Source: JACZWL01 sp046756445
Lineage (GTDB): Bacteria; Pseudomonadota; Gammaproteobacteria; Steroidobacterales; Woeseiaceae
Assembly (NCBI GenBank): GCA_046756445.1
Contig: JBHHWI010000051.1
Coordinates: forward strand, 1 to 21,105
Reading direction: 5' to 3'
Length of the DNA: 21,105 bases
Position numbers and translations under genes: made by a program. The notes under the pieces were generated by a model. The model was not told the origin of the DNA and did not search any database. It saw nothing but the letters and a program-made list of their open reading frames with translations. Every line of letters begins with the position of its first letter. The stretch's first letter is position 1. Shown here one piece after another: positions 7,053-13,774 of this stretch.

Positions 7053-9571
7053 CTAGAGCCCGCTCCCTCGATGACCGATTCGATCATCTGCCTGATCAGG
7101 CCGGCATTGGTCACGATATCGAACCTCTCCTCGACCTGACGACGGGCATTCCGGGCCAGTCGAACACCGAGTTCCGGATCGTCCAGCAGACGCTCGCAGG
7201 CGGTGGCCAGGTTTTCGACGTCCCTTTGCGGTACCGACAAGCCCGTTTCGCCTTCGCGCAACACCTCGGGGATGCCGGTCACATCCGTCGAGATGCAAGG
7301 CGTTCCCATCGCCATGGCTTCCAGCAGGATGGTCGGTAGTCCGTCGCGGTCCTGGTCAGCAGCCACCACACTGGGTCCCGCCAGGATGGCCGCAATGTGC
7401 AGCTTTTTGCGTATCTCACCCTGAGGCTGTGGCCCCAGCATGTGGACACGATCGCTCAGTCCCAGCTCCTGAATCATGGCGGACAACTCTTCCATGAGCA
7501 CACCGCCGCCGGCGATCTCACAGCGGAATTGCCTGCCTTTTGCCTTTAGCAGGTGGCAGGCCCGGATGAGCTCGGCGAAGCCTTTTTTCTCCACCAGCCG
7601 GCCGACGGCGAGAATCAGGGGCTCCCGGCCCCGGGCTTCGCGGAAGGGAAACTCCTCCAGGGGCAGGCCGTTATCGATATGAATGACACGGTCCGCCGCC
7701 GACCCATACCGCGATTTCAGGTAGTTGAGGTTGTAGTCACTGACCGTGACTACTGCGGCGGCGTCTGCCAGCTTGCGGCGCAGCACCTGTTCATCCACGG
7801 ACTCGTGGAAAATGTCCTTGGCGTGTGCGGTGAAAGAGTAGGTAATGCCCGCCATGCGCGCCGCCAACCTGGAGGTGGTTGTGGCCACCGTGCCGAAATG
7901 GGCATGAAGGTGGCGGATGCCTTTCTCGTGGACCTTACCCGCCAGCACCATGGCCTGGTACATGTCCGACGCGATGACTCCAGGGTTGTCCGCGACCACC
8001 TGCCAGACGTCGGGCAGCACGCTTGCGGTCGCATGTAACTGCTCGAGGAATCCGGATGCCTTGCCCGACGGCCGCGGGATCTGGTGGACCCGCGACCGGA
8101 CTCGCGCAAGGGATTCGTGAAAGCGGACGTCATCCGACAGGCGCAACGAGAAAATGTCCAGCGGCAGGCCGGCTGCTTCATGTGCCAGGATCTCGTTCAC
8201 CACGAAGGTCTGTGAGAAACGCGGGTAAACCTTGAGCACGTAAGCAATCCGCGGCTGTTCTGCCGTCGCCTCTCCCATTTGTCGTGTTGCTGGACCAGCC
8301 GCTGCCCATAATTCGGAGCAGCGCTGCAACAGCGCGACGGTCTGCGAGGGCCAGTCCTCCGACCGGTCACGGAAGGGGTTATGGATCAACTGGAAAAGAC
8401 TGAGCGCTATGTATCGGTTCAACTCGCCCGTGTTCAGTCGCGGCCTGACGTTCTGATATCCGCGCAACAGGGCCGAAACCACTGCCGGAATGTCCGCGGC
8501 TTCCATCTGGCCATTGATGGCGCTGCGCTCCAGGTGCGCGACAAAACAACCGACGTCGCTCAGGGGATCGCCCAGGTACGCGTTGTCGCAGTCGATCAGC
8601 GCCACGCCATCATCGCCTGCTGTGACCTGCTTGTCGTAAAAGTCGCCGTGTATCGGGACGCCGGGATCGTCCCGGTCCAGCCACCACCGGGCCAACTGTC
8701 GCGCCAGTCTGACGGCCGGGTCCCTCAGCTCCGGCAGCAGGTTGGCGAGCTCGCTCGCCAGCGCGTCGAGGCTGGATGCCATTTGTCCGTGGTCCAGGTG
8801 CTCCAGTCCGGGCTGGGTGCCGCCGTGAAAATGAGCGATGGCTTCGCCGGCCGCTTCCACAACCGCCAATTGCCGGTCGGCGATATGCGGGCGCAAGGTC
8901 GAACCGGGCAACCACGCGTAGGCCAGCGCATGATGCGCCTTCGATCCGCCGATCCACGCCGGGATCCGCACGCCTTCGGTATCCCGCAGGCGCTTGCGGA
9001 ACTTCCTGACCTTGTCAAATTCGGCCCGGGAATAAAACTTCACGGCTGCACAATCGCCGGCCGGGTTGGTGAAGCGAGCGACGAAACGCCGTTCCGGTTT
9101 GTAGTTCAGCGGCGCATATTCCGCCTCTTCCCAACCACTGCGTGATTTGAAGATACGGGACAGCAGTACTTCACGGGAACTTTGCTCCGACAGCCTGCAC
9201 AGGCTCCCGAGCTTGGCATCGTTCGGGAAAAAGCAGATCAGGATTTGCTGCGCATCCAGCATAATCCGCCCGGGGCCGAGCGGGCTGCGACAATCCGGTC
9301 TCTCGCGCGCCTTTTTGAGCTTGACTGCGGCATCCGCGCCGAATGCCTTGGCATAGCCGTACGACCACTCCCCGCGGTCCTGGAATTCGAAGCGCGCGAT
9401 GCAATTCATGCCGGCTTTGTAGCGGAGGTAATCGAGCCGCAGGTTCTGAAGGCCGGTAATTCCACAACCACTTTCAAGCAGTGGCGCCAGCCGGTCGGGA
9501 TGCAGGAGGTAGCGGAAACCGGGTATCGCAGTTTCGCGCCGGATCAGCGAATGATCTTGCTCGGTCGACAC
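7049..9571 (-). CDS. Bifunctional phosphotransferase-GT4 glycosyltransferase fusion
   Basis: This 840-aa protein joins two enzymes. Residues about 1-425 are an APH-fold kinase with catalytic loop HGDFYDKQ (308-315) and metal-binding Asp327 in LIDCD. Residues about 440-840 are a GT4 glycosyltransferase with LHAHFGTVATTTSRLA (555-570), ILAVGRLVEKKGFAEL (653-668) and DRDGLPTILLEAMAMGTP (741-758), giving a D-x7-E form of the donor-site motif, common in exopolysaccharide GT4 enzymes. The kinase half carries two N-lobe-like strands, YKAGMNCIARF (51-61) and YKPERRFVARF (157-167), each followed by a Lys/Arg-rich helix, suggesting an N-lobe duplication. The start is GTG at 9571 with GGAG nine bases upstream, four bases after the preceding gene. 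The fusion suggests that phosphorylation and glycosyl transfer act on the same intermediate. No frameshift or stop separates the halves, so it is a true single frame. Confidence 0.85.
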   Translation of the reverse strand: MSTEQDHSLIRRETAIPGFRYLLHPDRLAPLLESGCGITGLQNLRLDYLRYKAGMNCIARFEFQDRGEWSYGYAKAFGADAAVKLKKARERPDCRSPLGPGRIMLDAQQILICFFPNDAKLGSLCRLSEQSSREVLLSRIFKSRSGWEEAEYAPLNYKPERRFVARFTNPAGDCAAVKFYSRAEFDKVRKFRKRLRDTEGVRIPAWIGGSKAHHALAYAWLPGSTLRPHIADRQLAVVEAAGEAIAHFHGGTQPGLEHLDHGQMASSLDALASELANLLPELRDPAVRLARQLARWWLDRDDPGVPIHGDFYDKQVTAGDDGVALIDCDNAYLGDPLSDVGCFVAHLERSAINGQMEAADIPAVVSALLRGYQNVRPRLNTGELNRYIALSLFQLIHNPFRDRSEDWPSQTVALLQRCSELWAAAGPATRQMGEATAEQPRIAYVLKVYPRFSQTFVVNEILAHEAAGLPLDIFSLRLSDDVRFHESLARVRSRVHQIPRPSGKASGFLEQLHATASVLPDVWQVVADNPGVIASDMYQAMVLAGKVHEKGIRHLHAHFGTVATTTSRLAARMAGITYSFTAHAKDIFHESVDEQVLRRKLADAAAVVTVSDYNLNYLKSRYGSAADRVIHIDNGLPLEEFPFREARGREPLILAVGRLVEKKGFAELIRACHLLKAKGRQFRCEIAGGGVLMEELSAMIQELGLSDRVHMLGPQPQGEIRKKLHIAAILAGPSVVAADQDRDGLPTILLEAMAMGTPCISTDVTGIPEVLREGETGLSVPQRDVENLATACERLLDDPELGVRLARNARRQVEERFDIVTNAGLIRQMIESVIEGAGSR

Positions 9572-9575
9572 GAGT

Positions 9576-10850
9576 TTACGCTCCGCCGACCTTGAGTTTC
9601 GGGACAGCGCGCTTCCCGATTTTTTCTGCGCCGACGGTTATCAGGCCGCTGATCATGTCGCACAGCGTGTCCAGCCCGTTCAGGCTGGGGTAGCCCTTCA
9701 AGGAATGCTCTCGTTCGAGTGCCTGTTCTATGGCATCGCGAAGCCGTTGTGGGTCGGCGTCTGCAACGCATCTGACCAGTCCCATTTGCTCCAGGCGCCG
9801 TGTGCGGATCAATTGTTCTTTTCTCGGCCGGAGGCGAGGCATCAGGATGGCCGGCACCCTGCTTTGCATGATTTCGGCACAACTGTTGTAGCCAGCCATG
9901 CTCACCACCGCGTCGGACTCCTGCAACAAACGCGGCAGGTAGGCGCAGAAGCGATTGATCCGGACCGTATCCGTCAGGCCCAGCCTGTGAATCTCATGCT
10001 TGTAGTGCCGAACCTTCGGTGGATCCATCAGCGGGCCGGTCACGATATGGGTATCCCAGGCTGCGGGTCTGGCCTTCAGGGCCTTTATATAAGTATCCAC
10101 CCTTTGCTGGCCATCCTCGCCGCCGCCCATGGTCACCAATACTTTCTTGCGCAAGGAAGGGACGGGCCGGCGTCTGGTCATGTTCAGAGGCGCGGCGATA
10201 TAGCCGGTGAATTCGATCTTGTGCCGGAACGGTTCGAGCATCGTGTACTGTGTGCGGGGATCGAAGACTTCCGGGGTGCCGTAAACACAAATCCGGTCGT
10301 AAGCGTGCGCCAGGGCCCATTGATGTTCGTGTGAGCCCCAGGCCGTGGCCACAACCTTTGGTGCATCAAGTACATCGCGCATACCATAAATCAGAGTTTT
10401 GCCCTGGGAACGGGCTTCGCGCAGCATGCCCAGCGCTTCGCCCAGCAGTCCCGTGAGTTGGTGATCCACGATGACGATGTGGGGATCGAAGGAATGGTAT
10501 GACTCCAGGATCAGGCGGCTGCGGAGTTCGATCGTGCGGGACACGCACCCAGACAGGGTCCGCGGGATGTATTGTCCACGCACATCCTTGCTGACGGCGG
10601 GCAGTTTGAGCACGTCGCAGCGGTCCGGTAACTCGAATTGCGTAGCGCAGGGTGACCCGGTGACGATAAGAACATTTGCATCGCAGAAGCGAGCTGTGAT
10701 GGCGCCGGCGATCGCCAGGCTTCGCCTGAGATGGCCCAGACCCCATGAATCATGGCTGTACAACAACACCCTGAGCGCGGCGATCCCGTGGCCCGCAGTG
10801 GAAATCTGATCACCGCCGACCGAAGGCAGCGGTTTCATCCTCGTCACCAT
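9576..10850 (-). CDS. MurG-like GT-B glycosyltransferase (GT28/COG4671-like)
   Basis: This 424-aa protein opens with RVLLYSHDSWGLGHLRRSLAIA (about 27-48); the GxGHxxR motif is typical of MurG/GT28-type enzymes and of predicted glycosyltransferases of the COG4671 type. The C-terminal half contains VLVTMGGGEDG and AVVSMAGYNSCAEIM followed by PAILMPRLRPRKEQ, which match the donor-site region of MurG-like proteins (AG..T..E pattern with a following Pro-rich strand). It is the first gene of the operon. Start choice: ATG at 10850 with GGGA upstream; GTG at 10853 and ATG at 10838 are alternatives that change only the poorly conserved tip. As the promoter-proximal GT it may perform the first or an early transfer. 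No promoter with good -35 and -10 boxes was found upstream. Confidence 0.8.
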   Translation of the reverse strand: MVTRMKPLPSVGGDQISTAGHGIAALRVLLYSHDSWGLGHLRRSLAIAGAITARFCDANVLIVTGSPCATQFELPDRCDVLKLPAVSKDVRGQYIPRTLSGCVSRTIELRSRLILESYHSFDPHIVIVDHQLTGLLGEALGMLREARSQGKTLIYGMRDVLDAPKVVATAWGSHEHQWALAHAYDRICVYGTPEVFDPRTQYTMLEPFRHKIEFTGYIAAPLNMTRRRPVPSLRKKVLVTMGGGEDGQQRVDTYIKALKARPAAWDTHIVTGPLMDPPKVRHYKHEIHRLGLTDTVRINRFCAYLPRLLQESDAVVSMAGYNSCAEIMQSRVPAILMPRLRPRKEQLIRTRRLEQMGLVRCVADADPQRLRDAIEQALEREHSLKGYPSLNGLDTLCDMISGLITVGAEKIGKRAVPKLKVGGA

Positions 10851-11471
10851 CACAACCGTCCCGGGTTGTCATCAGGTGCAGGGTCGAGGCGGCCCCTGGC
10901 AGCGTCATTTGCATGTGACGGACATGTTTTGCAACACATAGCCTGTGGCCCTCAGATTCATCATTTTCTTCCTGCCCGTTCCCTTACACGTATCGGTAGT
11001 TCAAAAGGTTGCAGCAACCGGATCACGTGTAAGTTTCTGAATTTCTGTCAGTTTATAGCCCTAGGCGTGATGCGGGAGCACGACCAACAGGTCAGTTCCT
11101 TCATATACAAACCGACTATTTCTCCCCAGATTCCGGGGCAGTTTAGCGAAGCGACCCCTGACGAAACTGTGCCGGCGTTAACAAAACTCCAGTTTCCGGC
11201 AAAGTCGCCGAATCATCGGACTACCGCGGTGAATACGATTGCGCCCGCGCAGCAATCAGCGTTTTCTGCCCATTCCGGGCCCGTCGGTCGGGTGCGTGAT
11301 TGGACCGCTGGCGGTTTGGGTATGACCGTCAGTGCCGCTTTCGAGACCTGGGTCACAGAAGTTGACTTTCATCACCTGCCTGTGTGCCAGCCTGTGACGT
11401 GACTCACTGCCCGCGACCGCGACCACACTTACTCTCGGTGCCGGACGATCGCGAAACTGGAGCGTGGTGTC
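10851..11471. other. Intergenic region of about 620 bp between divergent genes
   Basis: This stretch separates the first gene of the glycan operon (minus) from the small barrel gene (plus), so it should hold both promoters. It is less GC-rich than the genes in places. No coding frame here looks real. It contains a nested inverted repeat at 10984-11032, listed separately. It also has a 5-5-5 inverted repeat, CATGT/ACATG, at 10912-10926, and a distant GTCACA/TGTGAC pair at 11352-11357 and 11393-11398. A TTGACT hexamer lies near 11362 but lacks a matching -10 box. Confidence 0.6.
10984..11032. promoter_or_regulatory. Nested inverted repeats, candidate operator or hairpin
   Basis: TTACACGT (10984-10991) is repeated in exact inverse as ACGTGTAA (11025-11032). 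The match continues imperfectly inward (CGGT versus ACCG). Inside lies a separate 13-base palindrome, GGTTGC-A-GCAACC (11007-11019). The layout suits either two regulator half-sites about 41 bases apart or a transcript hairpin. It sits about 135-180 bases upstream of the first gene of the minus-strand glycan operon. No regulator gene is adjacent, so the function is unassigned. Confidence 0.4.
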
Positions 11472-12146
11472 ATGAGTGCGTTTAGATACGGTATTGTTTT
11501 TACAGCATTTTTATCATTGCTCGCCGGCAAGTCACTCGCCGACGACAACCTGTGGATCGGTGCCAAAGCCGGCACGCTCGGCCTCGGCCTCGAGGCCACC
11601 TGGCGGCCGCTGCCTTATCTCGACCTGCGGGTCGGGTTTAACAAGTACGACTACGATATGTCCGGATTACAGGCAGGTCTCAATTATGTCGCGGAACTGG
11701 GGCTCGACAACGCTTACGGCACTGCCAATTTCCGCGTCCCACTGAATCCGATGCGTTTTACCGTCGGTTTCTTCTCCAACGGCAACGAAATCGCCCTGCT
11801 GAATCAGGGCACCAGCGGGACTATCGTCGTAGGCGGCGTTCCACTACCGGCATCCGAAGTCGGCACCCTGCGAAGCGCGATCACCTTCGAGTCGACGGCG
11901 CCGTATGCCGGGATCGGTTTCGATTTTCGGGCCTTCGGCAAAGCCAGCATCAACCTCGACTTGGGCGTTCTATGGCAGGACACTCCCATAGTCGGCCTGA
12001 CGGCGGATGGACCCATCGCCACCGACCCGGTCCTGAGTGGTCCGTTCCTGCTGGCGCTCGAAGTAGAGCGGCAGGAACTCCAGGCCGAGTTCGATAACTT
12101 TAAGGTATACCCGGTCGCTTCCATTGGACTGAGCTTTAACTTCTGA
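11472..12146 (+). CDS. Small outer-membrane beta-barrel protein
   Basis: This 224-aa protein has a signal peptide (hydrophobic core about residues 8-18, likely cleavage after SLA at 23). The remainder consists of alternating hydrophobic strands with Tyr, Trp and Phe at strand ends (LWIGAKAGTLGLGLEATWR, LDLRVGFNKYDYD, YAGIGFDFRAFG, INLDLGVLW) and ends in GLSFNF with a C-terminal Phe, the BAM recognition hallmark. The length suggests eight or ten strands. It resembles generic OmpA/OmpW-like small barrels, but I recognise no exact family. ATG at 11472 has GGAG nine bases upstream (11459-11462). It is a single gene with no obvious terminator immediately after it; the following hairpins may lie in its 3' untranslated region. 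Whether it belongs functionally to the divergent glycan operon is unknown. Confidence 0.82.
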   Translation: MSAFRYGIVFTAFLSLLAGKSLADDNLWIGAKAGTLGLGLEATWRPLPYLDLRVGFNKYDYDMSGLQAGLNYVAELGLDNAYGTANFRVPLNPMRFTVGFFSNGNEIALLNQGTSGTIVVGGVPLPASEVGTLRSAITFESTAPYAGIGFDFRAFGKASINLDLGVLWQDTPIVGLTADGPIATDPVLSGPFLLALEVERQELQAEFDNFKVYPVASIGLSFNF

Positions 12147-12159
12147 TTCCTAGACTGAA

Positions 12160-12305
12160 AGTTGCACAAGAGTCCGGGATTGTGGGCGAGAGATCGTCGC
12201 GGCTGACGCCGCTCTGGACTGAGAGCCATAGCGGGCTATGGCTCGAAGGAAGAGCCAGTCAGGCGTAACGAGATCCGGCCACAGACCGGACAGCCGGTGA
12301 ATCTT
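12160..12305. other. Structured non-coding element with consecutive hairpins
   Basis: The stretch between the barrel gene and grxD contains no plausible gene but is rich in secondary structure. GCGGC-tgac-GCCGC forms a perfect five-base-pair hairpin (12199-12212). GAGCCATAGC-gg-GCTATGGCTC is a perfect ten-base-pair inverted repeat (12223-12244). Weak GACTG/CAGTC pairing encloses the second hairpin, and three CCGG tetramers follow near 12272-12295. No T-tract follows, so it is not a standard terminator. It could be a structured RNA, a 3'-UTR element or a member of a dispersed palindromic repeat family. The outer boundaries are approximate. Confidence 0.4.
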
Positions 12306-12393
12306 ACAAAGTGTCACCATCAAGAGTGATCGCCATTCGTATCAAAATCATGACCATCTCGGCAATCTCGGGCGGTCTCGTGCAATTTTCAGG

Positions 12394-12708
12394 CTAGGCC
12401 TCGACGCCTGACAACAGTTTCTGCAATTCGCCGGACTGAAACATCTCCATGACGATGTCGCAGCCGCCGACCAGCTCCCCCCTGACATAGAGCTGCGGAA
12501 ACGTCGGCCAGTTCGAATAGGCCTTGAGCCCTTCCCGGATCTCCGGATCCTCGAAGATATTGACATAGGCAAAAGGCCGGCCAATCGATTTCAATGCGGC
12601 GACGGTCTGACCCGAAAACCCGCATTGCGGAAAATCGGGCGTTCCTTTCATGTACAACAGAACATCATTCGAACTGAGTTGCTCTTCGATTCTTTCGTTT
12701 ACGTCCAA
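12394..12708 (-). CDS. grxD: Monothiol glutaredoxin, Grx4/GrxD type
   Basis: This 104-aa protein is a CGFS monothiol glutaredoxin, which carries and delivers [2Fe-2S] clusters, usually with BolA proteins, in the cytoplasm. LLYMKGTPDFPQCGFS contains the conserved KG and the CGFS site. WPTFPQLYVRGELVGGCDIVMEM contains the glutathione-binding TFPQ and GGCDI segments. Its start is deduced: Grx4 proteins begin about 15 residues before LLYMKG, which fits TTG at 12708 (LDVNERIEEQL) with GGGTGG five bases upstream. A longer frame with ATG at 12771 exists, but it would overlap the small exported protein gene at 12735-12893. The two genes probably form a short minus-strand operon. Confidence 0.9.
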   Translation of the reverse strand: MDVNERIEEQLSSNDVLLYMKGTPDFPQCGFSGQTVAALKSIGRPFAYVNIFEDPEIREGLKAYSNWPTFPQLYVRGELVGGCDIVMEMFQSGELQKLLSGVEA

Positions 12709-12734
12709 TTGCTGCCACCCGAGAAGATTTCCAT

Positions 12735-12893
12735 CTATGTACACTGATCCTTCTGCGATTTTTCGTCGCATTCCGCGTTGCCCTGTCCGGCCTCCTGCTG
12801 GTCCGGATACTGACCGGACTGTCCCCCACCGACAAGCATGGCGGTGCAGGCTGCCTGTGACAGCAAAACGAGAACCGCTAACAGGAATCGCAT
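12735..12893 (-). CDS. Small exported or lipoprotein-like protein (52 aa)
   Basis: An ATG-to-TAG frame of 52 residues begins MRFLLAVLVLLSQAACTAML, a basic tip and hydrophobic core followed by Ala-Ala-Cys, so a signal peptide is clear. Cys16 could be a lipidation site, but the residue at -3 is Gln rather than Leu, so the lipobox is imperfect. The mature part is short, Gly/Gln-rich and acidic and has two further Cys residues (GNAECDEKSQKDQCT), which could form a disulfide. The frame ends 26 bases before the chosen grxD start. A promoter candidate lies at 12927-12954. I do not recognise a family. A paired-cysteine small periplasmic protein encoded beside a glutaredoxin is suggestive but unproven. 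Confidence 0.6.
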   Translation of the reverse strand: MRFLLAVLVLLSQAACTAMLVGGGQSGQYPDQQEAGQGNAECDEKSQKDQCT

Positions 12894-12926
12894 CGTCTTT
12901 CTGGCCCGGTTTCGCCTGATGCGCCA

Positions 12927-12954
12927 ATTGTACGCATGTTGGCTACCAGAACAA
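12927..12954 (-). promoter_or_regulatory. Candidate promoter for the small exported protein-grxD pair
   Basis: On the minus strand TTGTTC (12949-12954) and TACAAT (12927-12932) are separated by 16 bases. The -10 box matches the consensus at five of six positions and the -35 at three of six. The start codon of the small protein follows about 34 bases downstream. Confidence 0.4.
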
Positions 12955-13017
12955 ATGTCACTTTCCGTTTAATCATCAATAAGTTACTGCGCGCTGGCCC
13001 GGGCCCGGTCAGACCAC

Positions 13018-13045
13018 TGCTTTTCATTTGGGCAATCACTATAAT
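13018..13045 (+). promoter_or_regulatory. Candidate promoter for the PuuD-like membrane protein
   Basis: A perfect TATAAT lies at 13040-13045, giving a leader of about 40 bases before the ATG at 13093. The -35 region (around 13017-13023) is poor, which suggests either an activator-dependent promoter or reliance on the strong -10 box. Confidence 0.5.
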
Positions 13046-13092
13046 AAGCGCGCTGCCCAACACACAAAAAACAACTTTCGGGGAGAGAAAAT

Positions 13093-13707
13093 ATGAATCC
13101 ACTGAATTCCATCGCCGGCACTATTATTGGAGGCGTAGTCCTGGCGGTTATTCTGGTGCTGGTCACGCCGGGCGATCACATGGTCGGGGCGATGCCCGCC
13201 AATTCCGTGATCATCTGGCTGCACGTCCTTGCCGGTATCACCTGGATCGGTCTCCTTTATTACTTTAATTTCGTACAGGTCCCGGCGCTCGCGGACGCCG
13301 CCGCGGACGACGGCGGCCCGGGCGGCGCAGGCATCACCAAGTACGTCGCGCCGAGAGCCCTGTTCTGGTTCCGTTGGGCTGCACTGGTAACCTGGTTGTC
13401 CGGCGCAGCCTTTCTGCTACACCGCGGACAACTGGATGACGCGTTCGCGCTCGGTCTCTCGGGTGGCGCGCCAAACCCGTACGCAACGACAATCGGCATC
13501 GGGGCGTGGCTCGGAACCATCATGCTGTTCAATGTCTGGGTCCTGATCTGGCCGAACCAGAAAAAGATCCTCGGCATGGTCGAGGCCAGCGCCGATGAAA
13601 TAGCGAAAGCCCGGAAAGTGGCATTCATGGCGTCGCGTGCCAACACGCTGATGTCCGTGCCGCTGGTAATGAGCATGGTCGGGGCCGGGCACGGGTTCTT
13701 CATGTAA
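13093..13707 (+). CDS. PuuD-like (urate hydroxylase N-terminal domain) integral membrane protein
   Basis: This 204-aa protein has about five membrane segments (roughly 8-26, 38-60, 90-110, 133-155 and 183-199). The pattern WLHVLAGITWIGLLYYFNFVQ, then FNVWVLIWPNQKKILG, then SRANTLMSVPLVMSM matches the membrane domain of PuuD-type urate hydroxylases (urate_ox_N). Full PuuD proteins carry a C-terminal cytochrome c domain; none is present here and no CxxCH is seen, so this is a stand-alone membrane domain. His44 and the other conserved histidines could bind haem, by analogy. No purine-degradation gene is nearby, so urate oxidation should not be assumed. ATG at 13093 has GGGGAG seven bases upstream. 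It is a monocistronic gene flanked by its own promoter and terminator candidates. Confidence 0.8.
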   Translation: MNPLNSIAGTIIGGVVLAVILVLVTPGDHMVGAMPANSVIIWLHVLAGITWIGLLYYFNFVQVPALADAAADDGGPGGAGITKYVAPRALFWFRWAALVTWLSGAAFLLHRGQLDDAFALGLSGGAPNPYATTIGIGAWLGTIMLFNVWVLIWPNQKKILGMVEASADEIAKARKVAFMASRANTLMSVPLVMSMVGAGHGFFM

Positions 13708-13727
13708 CCGGCAAATGACTTCAGGCC

Positions 13728-13756
13728 ATGAAGCCCGGCCACGTGCCGGGTTTCAT
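13728..13756 (+). terminator. Hairpin after the PuuD-like gene, probable terminator
   Basis: ATGAAGCCCGGC and GCCGGGTTTCAT pair over twelve positions (one G-T) around the loop CACGT, about 20 bases after the stop codon. There is no T-run after the stem, so termination may be partial. The symmetric ends mean it could also act on the other strand. The nadC start lies 18 bases beyond. Confidence 0.5.
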
Positions 13757-13774
13757 CGTTCAGGCGCCTGACAC

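Noticed and set aside
8381..9145. A 254-aa open frame opposite the kinase half of the fusion gene
   Set aside because: It is antisense to the conserved kinase catalytic loop and has no domain or ribosome-binding site.
10810..10908. A 32-aa minus-strand ORF overlapping the start of the MurG-like gene, possible leader peptide
   Set aside because: There is no Shine-Dalgarno, no run of regulatory codons and no attenuator hairpin; it ends well inside the downstream gene.
10752..11402. A 216-aa open frame on the plus strand covering the long intergenic region
   Set aside because: It begins antisense inside the MurG-like gene, has no family resemblance, no Shine-Dalgarno and a composition unlike the real genes (many His, Ser, Pro and Gln); it appears to be a chance frame in non-coding DNA.
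12150..12180. Resemblance of GAAAGTTGCAC to the end of group II intron domain V
   Set aside because: The stem partner and catalytic triad arrangement are missing, and there is no reverse transcriptase gene nearby.
12394..12927. Full 177-aa version of the glutaredoxin
   Set aside because: The N-terminal 73 residues do not resemble any glutaredoxin, are Arg/Gly-rich, and overlap a better frame with a signal peptide; the family length fits the 104-aa version.
12996..13005. Ten-base palindrome GGCCCGGGCC upstream of the PuuD-like gene
   Set aside because: Pure G/C palindromes of this length arise easily in GC-rich DNA, and it lies upstream of the weak -35 region with no other sign of function.
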